Below the pieces are notes generated by a model. That model made no database searches. It had not been told where the DNA came from and saw only the letters and a program-made list of their open reading frames with translations. This document shows, piece by piece, positions 42,750 to 52,097 of a stretch of DNA of 64,000 nt. Made by a program: the position numbers and the translations under genes. Origin of the DNA: JANQIV01 sp050117315 (GTDB lineage Bacteria; Bacteroidota; Ignavibacteria; Ignavibacteriales; Melioribacteraceae); the NCBI GenBank assembly GCA_050117315.1, contig JASFMY010000013.1:15051-79050 (forward strand). Reading direction: 5' to 3'. Position 1 is the first letter of the stretch. Every line of letters begins with the position of its first letter.

Positions 42750-42993
42750 ATACTCCTCGGCTTTAAAGTACATTTTGTTATCAAATAGAAATGAAAAATT
42801 AAATTATAGGGTCTTCTTATGCAAGGAATTAACTGTGAAGTCTCTTTCGATCTTTATTATAAGAAGTTAATTCAAACTATTTATAGTATAATTCTTCAAT
42901 ATGTTAGCAAAATTGCTCTTTGAAAAAATAATTTATATGTTTTTCTTAAAAGAAAAATGTTTAGTACATTTCCATAAAACTTAACGGGACGTC

Positions 42994-43551
42994 TTGCCCA
43001 AACTTAAAAATTACGATGATAAGAAACTGATTACTTTGATAAAACAAAGTAACGGCAACGCTCTAAGAGCTTTGTTTGAAAGGTATTTCAATAGATTGTG
43101 TAAATTTGCTTTTCAATTTATAAAAAACATTGATCTTTGCGAAGAAGCCGTATCGGATATATTTCTTAAAATATGGCTCAAAAGAAACGATATTAATATA
43201 ACCTCAAGTGTATCTTCTTACTTATATATATCGGTAAGAAACCAATGTATAACCTATATTAAAAAAAATAAGCAGATTTTTGAAAAACTTGAAACCGCCG
43301 AAACTCAAGGTAAAGTGTCTTCAGAAAATTCAGATGACTTTGTTTGTTATGAAGAACTTGTAGCCGAGGTGGAATCTGTATTACAGAAATTGCCCGCTAA
43401 AAGACAATTAATTTTTAGAATGAATCGTTTCGACGGGCTGAAATATAAAGAAATTGCCGAGATACTTAACATTTCCGTAAACACAGTTCAAAATCAGATG
43501 ACGGAAGCAGTTAAATTTTTAACAAATCAATATCCCAAAATAAAAAAATAA
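42994..43551 (+). CDS. ECF-family sigma factor, FecI type (cassette 1)
   Basis: 185 residues from a TTG start (MPKLKNYDDKKL). Region 2: ALFERYFNRLCKFAFQFI, EAVSDIFLKIWLKRN, SSYLYISVRNQC. Region 4: LPAKRQLIFRMNRFDGLKYKEIAEILN and VNTVQNQMTEA. Followed by a FecR gene 140 bp away and then a TonB receptor with an STN domain. This is the standard trans-envelope trio in which ligand binding at the outer membrane frees the sigma factor. Paralogous to the 55558 gene. Confidence 0.88.
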   Translation: MPKLKNYDDKKLITLIKQSNGNALRALFERYFNRLCKFAFQFIKNIDLCEEAVSDIFLKIWLKRNDINITSSVSSYLYISVRNQCITYIKKNKQIFEKLETAETQGKVSSENSDDFVCYEELVAEVESVLQKLPAKRQLIFRMNRFDGLKYKEIAEILNISVNTVQNQMTEAVKFLTNQYPKIKK

Positions 43552-43691
43552 TTTTCTTACCCCGTTTGGCAAAAATGATTTAGATTTTTTATCAACAACA
43601 AACCGCCGATTATTTTTTTCTCTCGACAATAGTAGATATCCCGTTAAAAAGTAGTCTTATCAATATCAAATCCAATGGGAAGGAAGAAGAT

Positions 43692-44732
43692 ATGAACAAA
43701 AAAAATTTTATTAACCTAGTTGTAAGGAATCTTTCTAAAGAAACAACTAAAGAAGAAAACAAAGAACTTATGACACTTCTAAAAAAACAAGAATATTCCG
43801 AACAATACAAATTAATTAAAAACAAATGGGAAACTGCCGAAGATGACCTCGACAATTTAGACTTCAATGTAGAAAGAGGATTCAACAAACTTACTTCAAA
43901 AATCAAAATATCCGAACCGGAATATAAAACACAAACAGTAAACCCATTTAAAAATTACTGGTACGATAGTTCTCTTTTACGTTTTGCAGCTTCAATTGCA
44001 TTTTTTGTAATTATATCGGCAGGCATACTTTATTACGGGGACTTTTTTAACGGCGGGAGTAATGAAATAAAGTGGAATGAAAAGGTAACATTAATAGGAC
44101 AGAAATCGATATTAACACTTTTTGACGGAACAAAAATAACTCTTAATGCAGACAGCAAATTTAAATACCGCACAAATTTTGTCGGCGATACAAGAGACGT
44201 ATATTTAGAAGGAGAGGCATATTTTGAGGTCGCTCATAACGTAAACAAACCTTTCGTCGTTCATACGGATAAAATATCAACAACCGTACTTGGTACAAAA
44301 TTTAACATAAAAGCTTTTCCCGAAGATCGGGAAATAGCGGTTTCTTTAGTTGAAGGGAGTATAAAAGTATCGACATCCAACACAGATGATGAACTGCTGG
44401 AGCCTTCGCAGCAATTACTTTTTAATAAGACAACAGGCACGGGAGATATAAAGGAATTTGATTTAATACAAACAACCGGCTGGAAAGATAATGTTCTTAA
44501 ATTCGATAACGAGCCGCTCAATAAAGTATTTGCGAAGTTGGAACGAACTTTCGGCGTTAAATTTTTATTGGAAGATACAACTTACGCTCAGAAAAAAATT
44601 AAAGCGGCTTTTAACAATGAATCGTTCTGGACTGTTGTTAAAGTAATTAAATCCGCTACCGGTCTTGAATACCGAACAGCGGGAAACAACAACGAGATTA
44701 AATCAATAATATTTCATAAAAATATAAAATAA
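43692..44732 (+). CDS. FecR-type anti-sigma regulator (cassette 1)
   Basis: 346 residues. N-terminal cytoplasmic sigma-binding part (~1-90), one transmembrane helix (~96-115), periplasmic FecR domain (~150-260) with GQKSILTLFDGTKITLNADS and LEGEAYFEVAHN, and a C-terminal DUF4974/STN-like domain (~270-346). It relays occupancy of the STN domain of the downstream receptor to the sigma factor encoded upstream. Its DNA diverges from the cassette 2 copy, but the domain order is identical. Confidence 0.88.
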   Translation: MNKKNFINLVVRNLSKETTKEENKELMTLLKKQEYSEQYKLIKNKWETAEDDLDNLDFNVERGFNKLTSKIKISEPEYKTQTVNPFKNYWYDSSLLRFAASIAFFVIISAGILYYGDFFNGGSNEIKWNEKVTLIGQKSILTLFDGTKITLNADSKFKYRTNFVGDTRDVYLEGEAYFEVAHNVNKPFVVHTDKISTTVLGTKFNIKAFPEDREIAVSLVEGSIKVSTSNTDDELLEPSQQLLFNKTTGTGDIKEFDLIQTTGWKDNVLKFDNEPLNKVFAKLERTFGVKFLLEDTTYAQKKIKAAFNNESFWTVVKVIKSATGLEYRTAGNNNEIKSIIFHKNIK

Positions 44733-44787
44733 AAACATTCAACAACTTTTATTAAGTATCAACAACAAATACTTGTGTTTAAACAAG

Positions 44788-44854
44788 AAGGAGGCAACAT
44801 GACATAGGATTAACAATAAAAAAAGCCATGACAATGTGCGAGATTGTCACGGCT
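44788..44854 (+). promoter_or_regulatory. Leader with strong SD, mini-ORF and hairpin before receptor 1
   Basis: AAGGAGG (44788-44794) stands 4 bases before ATG ACA TAG (44799-44807), a two-codon ORF. A stem follows: AGCCATGACAAT (44824-44835) with ATTGTCACGGCT (44843-44854). The same order (SD, mini-ORF, hairpin) is seen at 57283-57358 ahead of receptor 2. Confidence 0.55.
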
Positions 44855-44909
44855 GTAAATTTAGTCAAACTAATTAAAACATCATGTTTAACTAACACTG
44901 GTAAAATAT

Positions 44910-47633
44910 ATGAAAAAAAACATATTTATGGTATTAAAAATGACAGCTTATTATTCTGCGATAGGTGTAATTTTGCAATGCTTTCTGGTCAGCATACTTT
45001 TCGCTAGTTCATCTGCTGAAGGGCAAGAATTAAAAGATACGAAATTGACGCTAACAATTAATAATATAACATTTGAAGAAGTTTTACACAAAATTGAAAA
45101 AACGACAAATTTTAAATTCTTTTATTTAAAAGAAGATGTTCCGTTAAACAAAATAATAACAATTGATGTTACAAATGAATCATTATACGATTTACTTGAA
45201 GGTTTAGCCGGGCAATACAACCTGGTCTTCCAGAGAATTAACAACCAGATAGTGATTAAGAAGGCAAACTTCGAGGAGTATGAAGAACCCGTCATTATCC
45301 AGCAGACAGGTTCCATAAGAGGAAAAGTTACAGATGCCAAAACCGGCGAAGCGTTGATGGGCGCCAATATAATGCTGAAGGAAACGAGTACTGGCGTAGC
45401 AGCAAATGAAAACGGTGAATATTCACTCGAAAAACTTTCTCCGGGAAATTATACGTTAGTAATAAAATACATTGGATATTCTACAAAAGAAGAAACTGTC
45501 GAAGTAGTTGAGAATAGAACAGTTGAGCTGAATATAGAACTAGACCCAACTGCATTTGATTTAAATGAAGTTATAGTTACGGGATCAATAGTAGAGACAA
45601 AGAAAAAAACGCTTGGGACCTCAATTACCATAATTAAGCCAAAAGAACTTGAGCAGATGAATACTTCCTCAGTGACGGAGTTGTTTGAAGACCAGCAGAT
45701 AGCCGGTGTTACTTCAATGGATCTGGGTACTAATTCAGATATGGGTCAAAGAATCTATATCCGAGGTTCAAACACAGGATTGACAGGTTTTATATCTCCA
45801 ACAAAATTATTGGTGGACGGTGTAGAAGTTGAAACAAGAGTAATGAGTACCATCAGTGCGGAAGACATAGAAAGAATTGAAATAATCCGCGGTCCTCAAG
45901 CCTCAACTCTTTACGGTTCGGAGGCAGCCGGCGGTGTTATACAAATTTTTACAAAAAAGGGATCATCCGGACAACCCTTGCAAGGTTCAATTTCTACAAA
46001 CCAGGGTGTGGTAGAATCTAAATATGATCCAAGTTCATTCTGGAAAAGATCATATAACGGATCGCTGAACGGCGGTTTTATCGGCGGATCGTTTGGTTTA
46101 GGTGCCTCCTATACACAAAGTGAAGGTTTTGCAGAAAATTTGGATAGGCAAGACGCAAATATCTCTTTCGGATTTCAAAAGAATTTATTAGACAATCTAA
46201 ACATAAGTATAATATCACGCTATGGTCATCGACGATTTGGTTATCCTGGTAGTGCGGTTCTCCTTTTTGATAATTATCAAGATGGTAAACTTCCATCAAG
46301 CAAAAGTTATATACCCGATCCCAATGATTATTATACATTCGAAAAAATTGCACTTGGTATAAATGCAAGTTATGTATATAACAATTGGTGGGAACACCAG
46401 TTAACAATTGGCTATTATAAACTAAGAGCAGAGCAACGTAAACTACCAAGTTATCTTTATGCTGCGGATACAACCTTAACAAGATATACTAACGACTGGA
46501 TTAGAAAAACATACCGTTATTCAACAAATATAAAATTACCCCAAATGGGAATATTAGAATCAAGCGTTACAGCGGGTCTCGAATATGTTGAACCGGAATA
46601 CTTAAGCGTTAGCAATACATATGAAAATACCGGCGAACCTTATGTTAGATCAATATTAAGCGGGTATATTTGGGAGGAAAATAGTATAAAAAGAGCATTC
46701 TTCGGTCAGGCAAAATTAGGATTTGATGATAAATTATTTATAACAGCAGGTGTAAGAACAGATTACAACAGCAACAACGGTCCAAATTATTCCTCATACT
46801 CAACAAATCCTAGGTTCGGTTTTTCTTATTTAATAGAACCAACCGAAGGCTGGGTAATAAAAACGCGCGGTTCTTGGGGTATTGGTATACAATCGCCAAC
46901 TCTTATAATGAGAAACGGCGGTTTGCCTTACACTCTTCCAAATTCTGATATTGGTCCTCAAACAACAACCGGCTGGGAATTAGGAGCAGATCAATACTTT
47001 TTAGACGGTGCGCTTTATTTTGAGTTTACATACTATTATCAATATACGGAAGATCAGATTTCTATACATTACCCGGATATGGAAAATAATCCTAGGCAAT
47101 ATCAGTATGCAAACATGGGTGAAGTTGAAAACAGTGGTGCTGAATTAATAGTTAAATATACGTATGAATCTATGGATCTAAGCGCTAATGTTGCATATAA
47201 TCATAATGAGATAAAAGAACTGGCTACTTTAAGAACACCAGTTGACTTAGTTGGAAAGCCGATCGCGGCTTCTACGTTGCCGCAAGTAACCGCCGGTTTT
47301 TCATTTAATTACAGGTTAAATGAACTATTAAACATTGGTAAAGAACATAGAACATCGGTAGGTTTTAATATTAATTATCTTGGTAAAAGATGGGCGATTG
47401 ATAATTATTCTTATATGGCTGATGCATCTAGCGGAAGTCTACAAAGTAAAGTTGACTATTTAAAATGGTTTGACGGTTTTGTAAAAGTTAATCTCTTTGG
47501 AAATTATAATATAACAAAGAATTTGGGAGTAGGTCTAAAAATAAGAAACCTATTTAACTGTTATGAACAACCAACCCCTGGTTTTTATGTAACCGGTAGA
47601 GAGACTTTATTTAGCCTAAAAATGAATTTCTAG
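44910..47633 (+). CDS. TonB-dependent receptor with STN domain (cassette 1)
   Basis: 907 residues. Long signal peptide (~1-40), STN domain (~43-115, LYDLLEGLAGQYNLVF), carboxypeptidase-regulatory-like domain (~132-215, GSIRGKVTDAKTGEALMGAN), plug (~230-360, IIRGPQASTLYGSEAAGGVI), 22-strand barrel and C-terminal aromatic KMNF. The STN domain fits signalling to FecR. No SusD gene follows; an S9 peptidase gene does, so the ligand may be a peptide. The N-terminal ~215 residues are almost identical to cassette 2, while the barrel diverges. Confidence 0.9.
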   Translation: MKKNIFMVLKMTAYYSAIGVILQCFLVSILFASSSAEGQELKDTKLTLTINNITFEEVLHKIEKTTNFKFFYLKEDVPLNKIITIDVTNESLYDLLEGLAGQYNLVFQRINNQIVIKKANFEEYEEPVIIQQTGSIRGKVTDAKTGEALMGANIMLKETSTGVAANENGEYSLEKLSPGNYTLVIKYIGYSTKEETVEVVENRTVELNIELDPTAFDLNEVIVTGSIVETKKKTLGTSITIIKPKELEQMNTSSVTELFEDQQIAGVTSMDLGTNSDMGQRIYIRGSNTGLTGFISPTKLLVDGVEVETRVMSTISAEDIERIEIIRGPQASTLYGSEAAGGVIQIFTKKGSSGQPLQGSISTNQGVVESKYDPSSFWKRSYNGSLNGGFIGGSFGLGASYTQSEGFAENLDRQDANISFGFQKNLLDNLNISIISRYGHRRFGYPGSAVLLFDNYQDGKLPSSKSYIPDPNDYYTFEKIALGINASYVYNNWWEHQLTIGYYKLRAEQRKLPSYLYAADTTLTRYTNDWIRKTYRYSTNIKLPQMGILESSVTAGLEYVEPEYLSVSNTYENTGEPYVRSILSGYIWEENSIKRAFFGQAKLGFDDKLFITAGVRTDYNSNNGPNYSSYSTNPRFGFSYLIEPTEGWVIKTRGSWGIGIQSPTLIMRNGGLPYTLPNSDIGPQTTTGWELGADQYFLDGALYFEFTYYYQYTEDQISIHYPDMENNPRQYQYANMGEVENSGAELIVKYTYESMDLSANVAYNHNEIKELATLRTPVDLVGKPIAASTLPQVTAGFSFNYRLNELLNIGKEHRTSVGFNINYLGKRWAIDNYSYMADASSGSLQSKVDYLKWFDGFVKVNLFGNYNITKNLGVGLKIRNLFNCYEQPTPGFYVTGRETLFSLKMNF

Positions 47634-47650
47634 TAAAAATGTTTAATAAT

Positions 47651-47706
47651 AAGGTGTCTCATAAGAATTGTTTTATTCTGTAAAAAAATCGGGAGACACC
47701 TTTTTT
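47651..47706 (+). terminator. Terminator/attenuator after receptor 1
   Basis: AAGGTGTCTC (47651-47660) pairs with GAGACACCTT (47693-47702) and is followed by TTTTTT. It lies inside the operon between receptor and peptidase, so it may lower peptidase expression. Confidence 0.7.
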
Positions 47707-47722
47707 ATGATAGGAGTAAAAA

Positions 47723-50086
47723 ATGAAGCATGCATTTCATAATAAAAAAAAATATATACTGTTTTTAAGTTTGTTAATAATTTTTATTTCCTCAGTTGCT
47801 GCGCAAAATAGTAAAGACCAAGGCAAAACTGAAGTAATCCCTTTTGATTTGGAATTGGCATTTTCAAGGAAGACTTTTACTTACAATGAAAAACAGGTTG
47901 TTTCTCCTAAGGGAGAATATACGGCATATTGTGTTTTTCAACAACCCAAAAAAAGCTTATGGAGCAGGTATCCTGAAAATGCGAGACTTCTCCCCAATGG
48001 AGTAGCGAGCATTAAATATGGGTCCTCAATTTTTATTGTAAATATTAAAACGGGAAAAGAGAGGCAGATAAGTCCTAAAAAGAGCAGTTCATGGCAGCCT
48101 TCGTGGTCGCCGGACGGCAATAAGCTGGCGTTTTATTCAGATACATGCGGTTATCCCCAATTATGGCTTTATGATATCCGCAGCGGGAAAAAAACAAGAC
48201 CAAATGAAATAAGGATAATATGTCAATATTGGTTTGGAGGTGAGGCAAAATGGAGTAAAGACGGGAAAACAGTTTATGTCCCAATTGATCTAAATTGGGA
48301 TCCCAATTTACGACGATCTACGAAAAATAAATCCGATTCATCGGAAGTAACAGTAAAAGTATTAAAAACAGGTGAAGAGCGGGAAGAGAGAAAAGATTCA
48401 ACCTACGAATGGAATGAAGCTTTCATAAACATGAACAACGTGACATTAGCTTCAATAAATATAGAAACCGGTGAATTGGATGTGATTGTAAAGGCAGATG
48501 AATTACCACGGCCAAGTTATTTAAGACTTTCCGCTTCAGGTAAATGGCTCTCATATTTATCCATATATAGATTTAAGGATATTTTAATACAACAGTTGTA
48601 TTTCGATTTAGTTGTGCTACCTTCAAGCGGAGGAGATGCAAAGGTAATAGTATCCGATCTAAAAGTTTCGTCTCCTTCAAAACTATATTATAGCAAGAAT
48701 TATAGATGGCACCCAACGGAAGATAAACTGGTCTATTTTAAGGATGGTGAGTTATGGGTTGTAGATTTCACAAATGGTTTGGAATCTGTCCCGGTTCAAA
48801 TTGGTAAAGATGTAGAGAATATACAAGAGAGTCCGCTGTTATATACGCCGGATGGAACAGAAATCATGATTCGTATGCAAGGCTCGGATACATTGGCGTT
48901 TGTTTCTTTAAACGGAAAAAAAACAAGACTAGTTTCTCCCGGGAAAGAATACTCCTACCGGGATGTAATAACAACAGATGACAATACATTATGGTCTCCG
49001 AAAAAAAATTGTATAGCAATCCAGGGTTCAAAAGGAAATAAAGAAGGAGCCTTGATTTATTTGGATACAAAAAGCGGTTCAACGGAAATTGTTTATACGT
49101 ATGGATCTAATAATTCATTTATAACGGCAATACCGGAACAAGAATCAATACTTGTAAATATGAAAGATGCATATACTCCGTCAAATCTATATTTACTTAA
49201 TACAAAGACATATAAAAAGGAACAATTAACGGAAATAGATACTCGCCTAAGAGATGTAAAATTTGGCAATGTAGAAAAATTTGAAACCGAAATAACGCGT
49301 TATGACGGAGAACGAATAAAAGTTAACACAGCGGTACTTTTACCACCGGGTAAAAAGAAAGGCGACAAAATACCGGCAGTAAGTATTTTTTACCCTGGCA
49401 GTTATTATTCCGGACTTGCCGATCAATATGCAGGCGGAACGCCAGCCGGAATTCCGTCGGCACAGTTATTTGCAACAAGAGGTTACGCGGTAATATTGCT
49501 CGATGTTCCGTTATCTCCTAAGGGAGGTGAACCGGGTAATCCTATTCATGATATGACAAATGCAGTGTTGCCTCAATTGTACCATGCCGCAGAACTCGGT
49601 TACATTGATATTAGTCGCGTTGGTATAATAGGGCAATCTTATGGAGGATATTCAACGGCAAGCATTATAACCGAGACTAATTTATTTAAAGCAGCCGTAG
49701 CTTTTTCAGGGTTTTACGATCCAATTGCAAAATACGGTCACATGAACATGGCTTGGACTGATAAAATGTTTTATTTCGAAACCGGACAAGGAAGAATGGG
49801 AACATCTCCGTTTTCAGATTTGCAGCGTTACATTAGAAACTCACCCTACCTGCAAGCTGAAAAAATAACAACCCCGTTGCTTCTTCTACATGGGGAGAAC
49901 GACTCTAATTGTGATGTAAGCGAAGCAAAAAAAATGTTTATAGCGATGAAACGTTTGGGTAAAACCGCACAATTGGCAGTTTATAATGGAGAAGGGCATG
50001 TACCATTTACATGGTCTTTAGCTAATGGAGTTGATGCGATGAACCGTGTTTTTAATTTTTTGGATAAATATCTAACTGATAATTAA
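47723..50086 (+). CDS. S9-family prolyl oligopeptidase-like peptidase (cassette 1)
   Basis: 787 residues with a signal peptide (1-26). N-terminal PD40/WD40-like propeller (~60-510): SWQPSWSPDGNKLAFYSD and similar. C-terminal alpha/beta hydrolase: S639 in GQSYGGYS, D727 in GENDSNCD, H759 in EGHVPF. The catalytic triad is complete. Exported, so it would cut peptides in the periplasm, probably those brought in by the preceding receptor. The fold restricts it to short peptides. Paralogue at 60273. Confidence 0.9.
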   Translation: MKHAFHNKKKYILFLSLLIIFISSVAAQNSKDQGKTEVIPFDLELAFSRKTFTYNEKQVVSPKGEYTAYCVFQQPKKSLWSRYPENARLLPNGVASIKYGSSIFIVNIKTGKERQISPKKSSSWQPSWSPDGNKLAFYSDTCGYPQLWLYDIRSGKKTRPNEIRIICQYWFGGEAKWSKDGKTVYVPIDLNWDPNLRRSTKNKSDSSEVTVKVLKTGEEREERKDSTYEWNEAFINMNNVTLASINIETGELDVIVKADELPRPSYLRLSASGKWLSYLSIYRFKDILIQQLYFDLVVLPSSGGDAKVIVSDLKVSSPSKLYYSKNYRWHPTEDKLVYFKDGELWVVDFTNGLESVPVQIGKDVENIQESPLLYTPDGTEIMIRMQGSDTLAFVSLNGKKTRLVSPGKEYSYRDVITTDDNTLWSPKKNCIAIQGSKGNKEGALIYLDTKSGSTEIVYTYGSNNSFITAIPEQESILVNMKDAYTPSNLYLLNTKTYKKEQLTEIDTRLRDVKFGNVEKFETEITRYDGERIKVNTAVLLPPGKKKGDKIPAVSIFYPGSYYSGLADQYAGGTPAGIPSAQLFATRGYAVILLDVPLSPKGGEPGNPIHDMTNAVLPQLYHAAELGYIDISRVGIIGQSYGGYSTASIITETNLFKAAVAFSGFYDPIAKYGHMNMAWTDKMFYFETGQGRMGTSPFSDLQRYIRNSPYLQAEKITTPLLLLHGENDSNCDVSEAKKMFIAMKRLGKTAQLAVYNGEGHVPFTWSLANGVDAMNRVFNFLDKYLTDN

Positions 50087-50152
50087 CGAAAAATTAGATA
50101 TATAGTAATAGTATGAAGAAAACAGAGAAGATCAAAAGTGATGGAGAAAAAA

Positions 50153-51706
50153 ATGGAAATAAACCGGAGAGAATTTATAAAGGTATCATCATTGGTAAGT
50201 GCAGCGGCGTTTATACCGTTTTCAAATACTAAAGCCGGTAAGAAAAAAAAGAACGTACTGTTCATTCCCGTTGATGACTTGCGACCTGAACTCGGCTGCT
50301 ACGGGAAGGATTATGTTATATCGCCTAATATCGATAGACTTGCAGAAAGCGGAATAGTATTTAACCGTGCATACTGCCAGTCTGCACTTTGTAACCCGTC
50401 GAGAGCAAGTTTACTAACCGGGTTACGCCCCGAAACCGTAGGAGTGTTGGATTTACGCACTAACTTCAGAGACAACTTACCGAATGCGGTAACATTGCCC
50501 CAATATTTTAAGAACAACGGGTATACAACACTTGGCATTGGAAAAACATTTCATAATACAATACCGGATGATATATCGTGGAGCGAACCTGAAATACATA
50601 TTCCCGGTTATCCTTTTGACCCCGATGCAGTATACCGGGCAAAAGAGAGTTTGGAAGAAGTAGAAAAGAAGAAGCAAAAAATTATTGAAGCCGGAAAGCA
50701 GAAAAGGGCTATTGATCGCTTCGGCGAGTGGTATATAAAAACATACATGAGTGAAAACCCGGAAGTAACCGATAATGAATATTACGACGGGGCACAAACC
50801 GATGTAGCAATAGAAAGAATAACAAAACTGGCAAAGGAAGAAAAACCGTTCTTTTTCTCAATCGGCTACTATAGGCCGCATATGCCTTTTAACGTACCGA
50901 AGAAGTACTGGGATTTATATGACCGAGAAAAGATACCCTTAGCAGAAAATGATTATGTACCTAAGAACTGCCCGGTAATGGCAATAAACAATATGGCTGA
51001 AGTAAGACAGTACACTGACTTTAAGGGAACACCGACTCCCTTGGATGGAAAACTAAGTGAAGAACAAGCCAGGCTGATGAAACACGGCTACCTTGCTTCT
51101 GTATCGTATATAGATGCTCAAGTCGGGAGACTGCTCGATACTTTAGATGAGTTAAAAATAAGAGAAGACACAATAGTAGTGTTATGGGGCGATCACGGCT
51201 GGAAATTAGGCGAGCATAATAGCTACAGTAAAATGACAAACTTTGAAATAGACACGAGAGCGCCGCTGATAATAAGTGCTCCCGGAACGATTAAGAACAA
51301 TATATCAACAGAAGGTCTGGTGGAGTTTGTAGATATCTATCCAACGGTTTGTGAACTAGCCGGATTACCCATTCGTCAAGGTTTGGAAGGCATTAGCGCA
51401 GTACCTCTAATTAAGAATACAAAAAGAGCATGGAAGAAAGCCGTATTCAGCCAGTTCCTTGAAACCGGGAGATGGAAAGCCTTAGACGGAAATGAATATC
51501 ACGGATATTCAATTAGAACGGATAGGTACAGATACAATGAATGGTATAACTTAGAGACAAAGGAATTTGCGGCATGCGAGCTATACGATCATAAAGCAGA
51601 CCCCGGAGAGAATGAAAACATAGCCGGGTATGAAGAGAATAAAAATATAGTAAAGGAATTATCATCACAATTAAAAGCCGGATGGAGATCAGCTTTGCCG
51701 GATTAG
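50153..51706 (+). CDS. Sulfatase, iduronate-2-sulfatase-like (cassette 1, first)
   Basis: 517 residues from ATG 50153; GGAG is 6 bases upstream, and earlier GTG/ATG starts at 50138/50141 are less likely. Twin-Arg-like leader NRREFIKV. Metal-site FIPVDDLRPELGCYG, formylglycine Cys80 in LCNPSRASLLTG, HGWKLGEHNS. Arylsulfatase-fold enzyme acting on sulfate esters of glycans. Needs a maturase (anSME), not in this window. Element A copy 6 follows. Its placement between peptidase and BNR genes suggests a sulfated substrate. Confidence 0.88.
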   Translation: MEINRREFIKVSSLVSAAAFIPFSNTKAGKKKKNVLFIPVDDLRPELGCYGKDYVISPNIDRLAESGIVFNRAYCQSALCNPSRASLLTGLRPETVGVLDLRTNFRDNLPNAVTLPQYFKNNGYTTLGIGKTFHNTIPDDISWSEPEIHIPGYPFDPDAVYRAKESLEEVEKKKQKIIEAGKQKRAIDRFGEWYIKTYMSENPEVTDNEYYDGAQTDVAIERITKLAKEEKPFFFSIGYYRPHMPFNVPKKYWDLYDREKIPLAENDYVPKNCPVMAINNMAEVRQYTDFKGTPTPLDGKLSEEQARLMKHGYLASVSYIDAQVGRLLDTLDELKIREDTIVVLWGDHGWKLGEHNSYSKMTNFEIDTRAPLIISAPGTIKNNISTEGLVEFVDIYPTVCELAGLPIRQGLEGISAVPLIKNTKRAWKKAVFSQFLETGRWKALDGNEYHGYSIRTDRYRYNEWYNLETKEFAACELYDHKADPGENENIAGYEENKNIVKELSSQLKAGWRSALPD

Positions 51707-51739
51707 TGGAGATAATACTAATAATCACCGGAATTATAA

Positions 51740-51853
51740 TATACACAAACCAAATTGGTTTTAGGGCTTTTCAAATGGCTTCTCTCTTTTCAAGAGAGAT
51801 TTGAGAGAGTTCTAAAAAGGACAAAGCCCTAAAATCAATTTGCAATAAGTATA
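51740..51853 (+). repeat. Dispersed inverted-repeat element A, copy 6
   Basis: More diverged copy: TATACACAAACCAAATTGG at the left, AAATCAATTTGCAATAAGTA near the right, with a TCTCTCTTTTCAAGAGAGA core. It lies between the two sulfatase genes. Confidence 0.7.
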
Positions 51854-51892
51854 GTAACCTGTTTTGAGAAATAGAAATTACTTTTTTTGAAC

Positions 51893-52007
51893 TGTCATTT
51901 CGAATTCCCGAGGTTTTTTCTCGGGAGTGAGAAATCTTTAATCAGGCATTATGTAAAATGTTTGCAAAAGATATCTCCTCATCAAAAAACGATTCGTCGA
52001 TATGACA
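51893..52007. repeat. Palindromic element, family B copy 3
   Basis: TGTCATTTCGAA (51893-51904), CCCGAGGTTTTTTCTCGGGA hairpin, GAGAAATCTTT arm and TTCGTCGATATGACA (51993-52007). It abuts element A copy 6, as in copy 1 at 19.8 kb, where the same two families lie next to each other. Confidence 0.55.
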
Positions 52008-52097
52008 ATTAAATCCAGATTTTTTTGTTTTCATGTTTTTTTATTGATTCTATTTCACACAACGGATTATAGTAAAATAAAAAAAGGGATAACAGTT

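Noticed and set aside
52002..52097. Upstream extension of the second sulfatase
   Set aside because: It lies in a palindromic repeat; the ATG at 52098 has an AGGGA site and gives a proper leader with lipobox.
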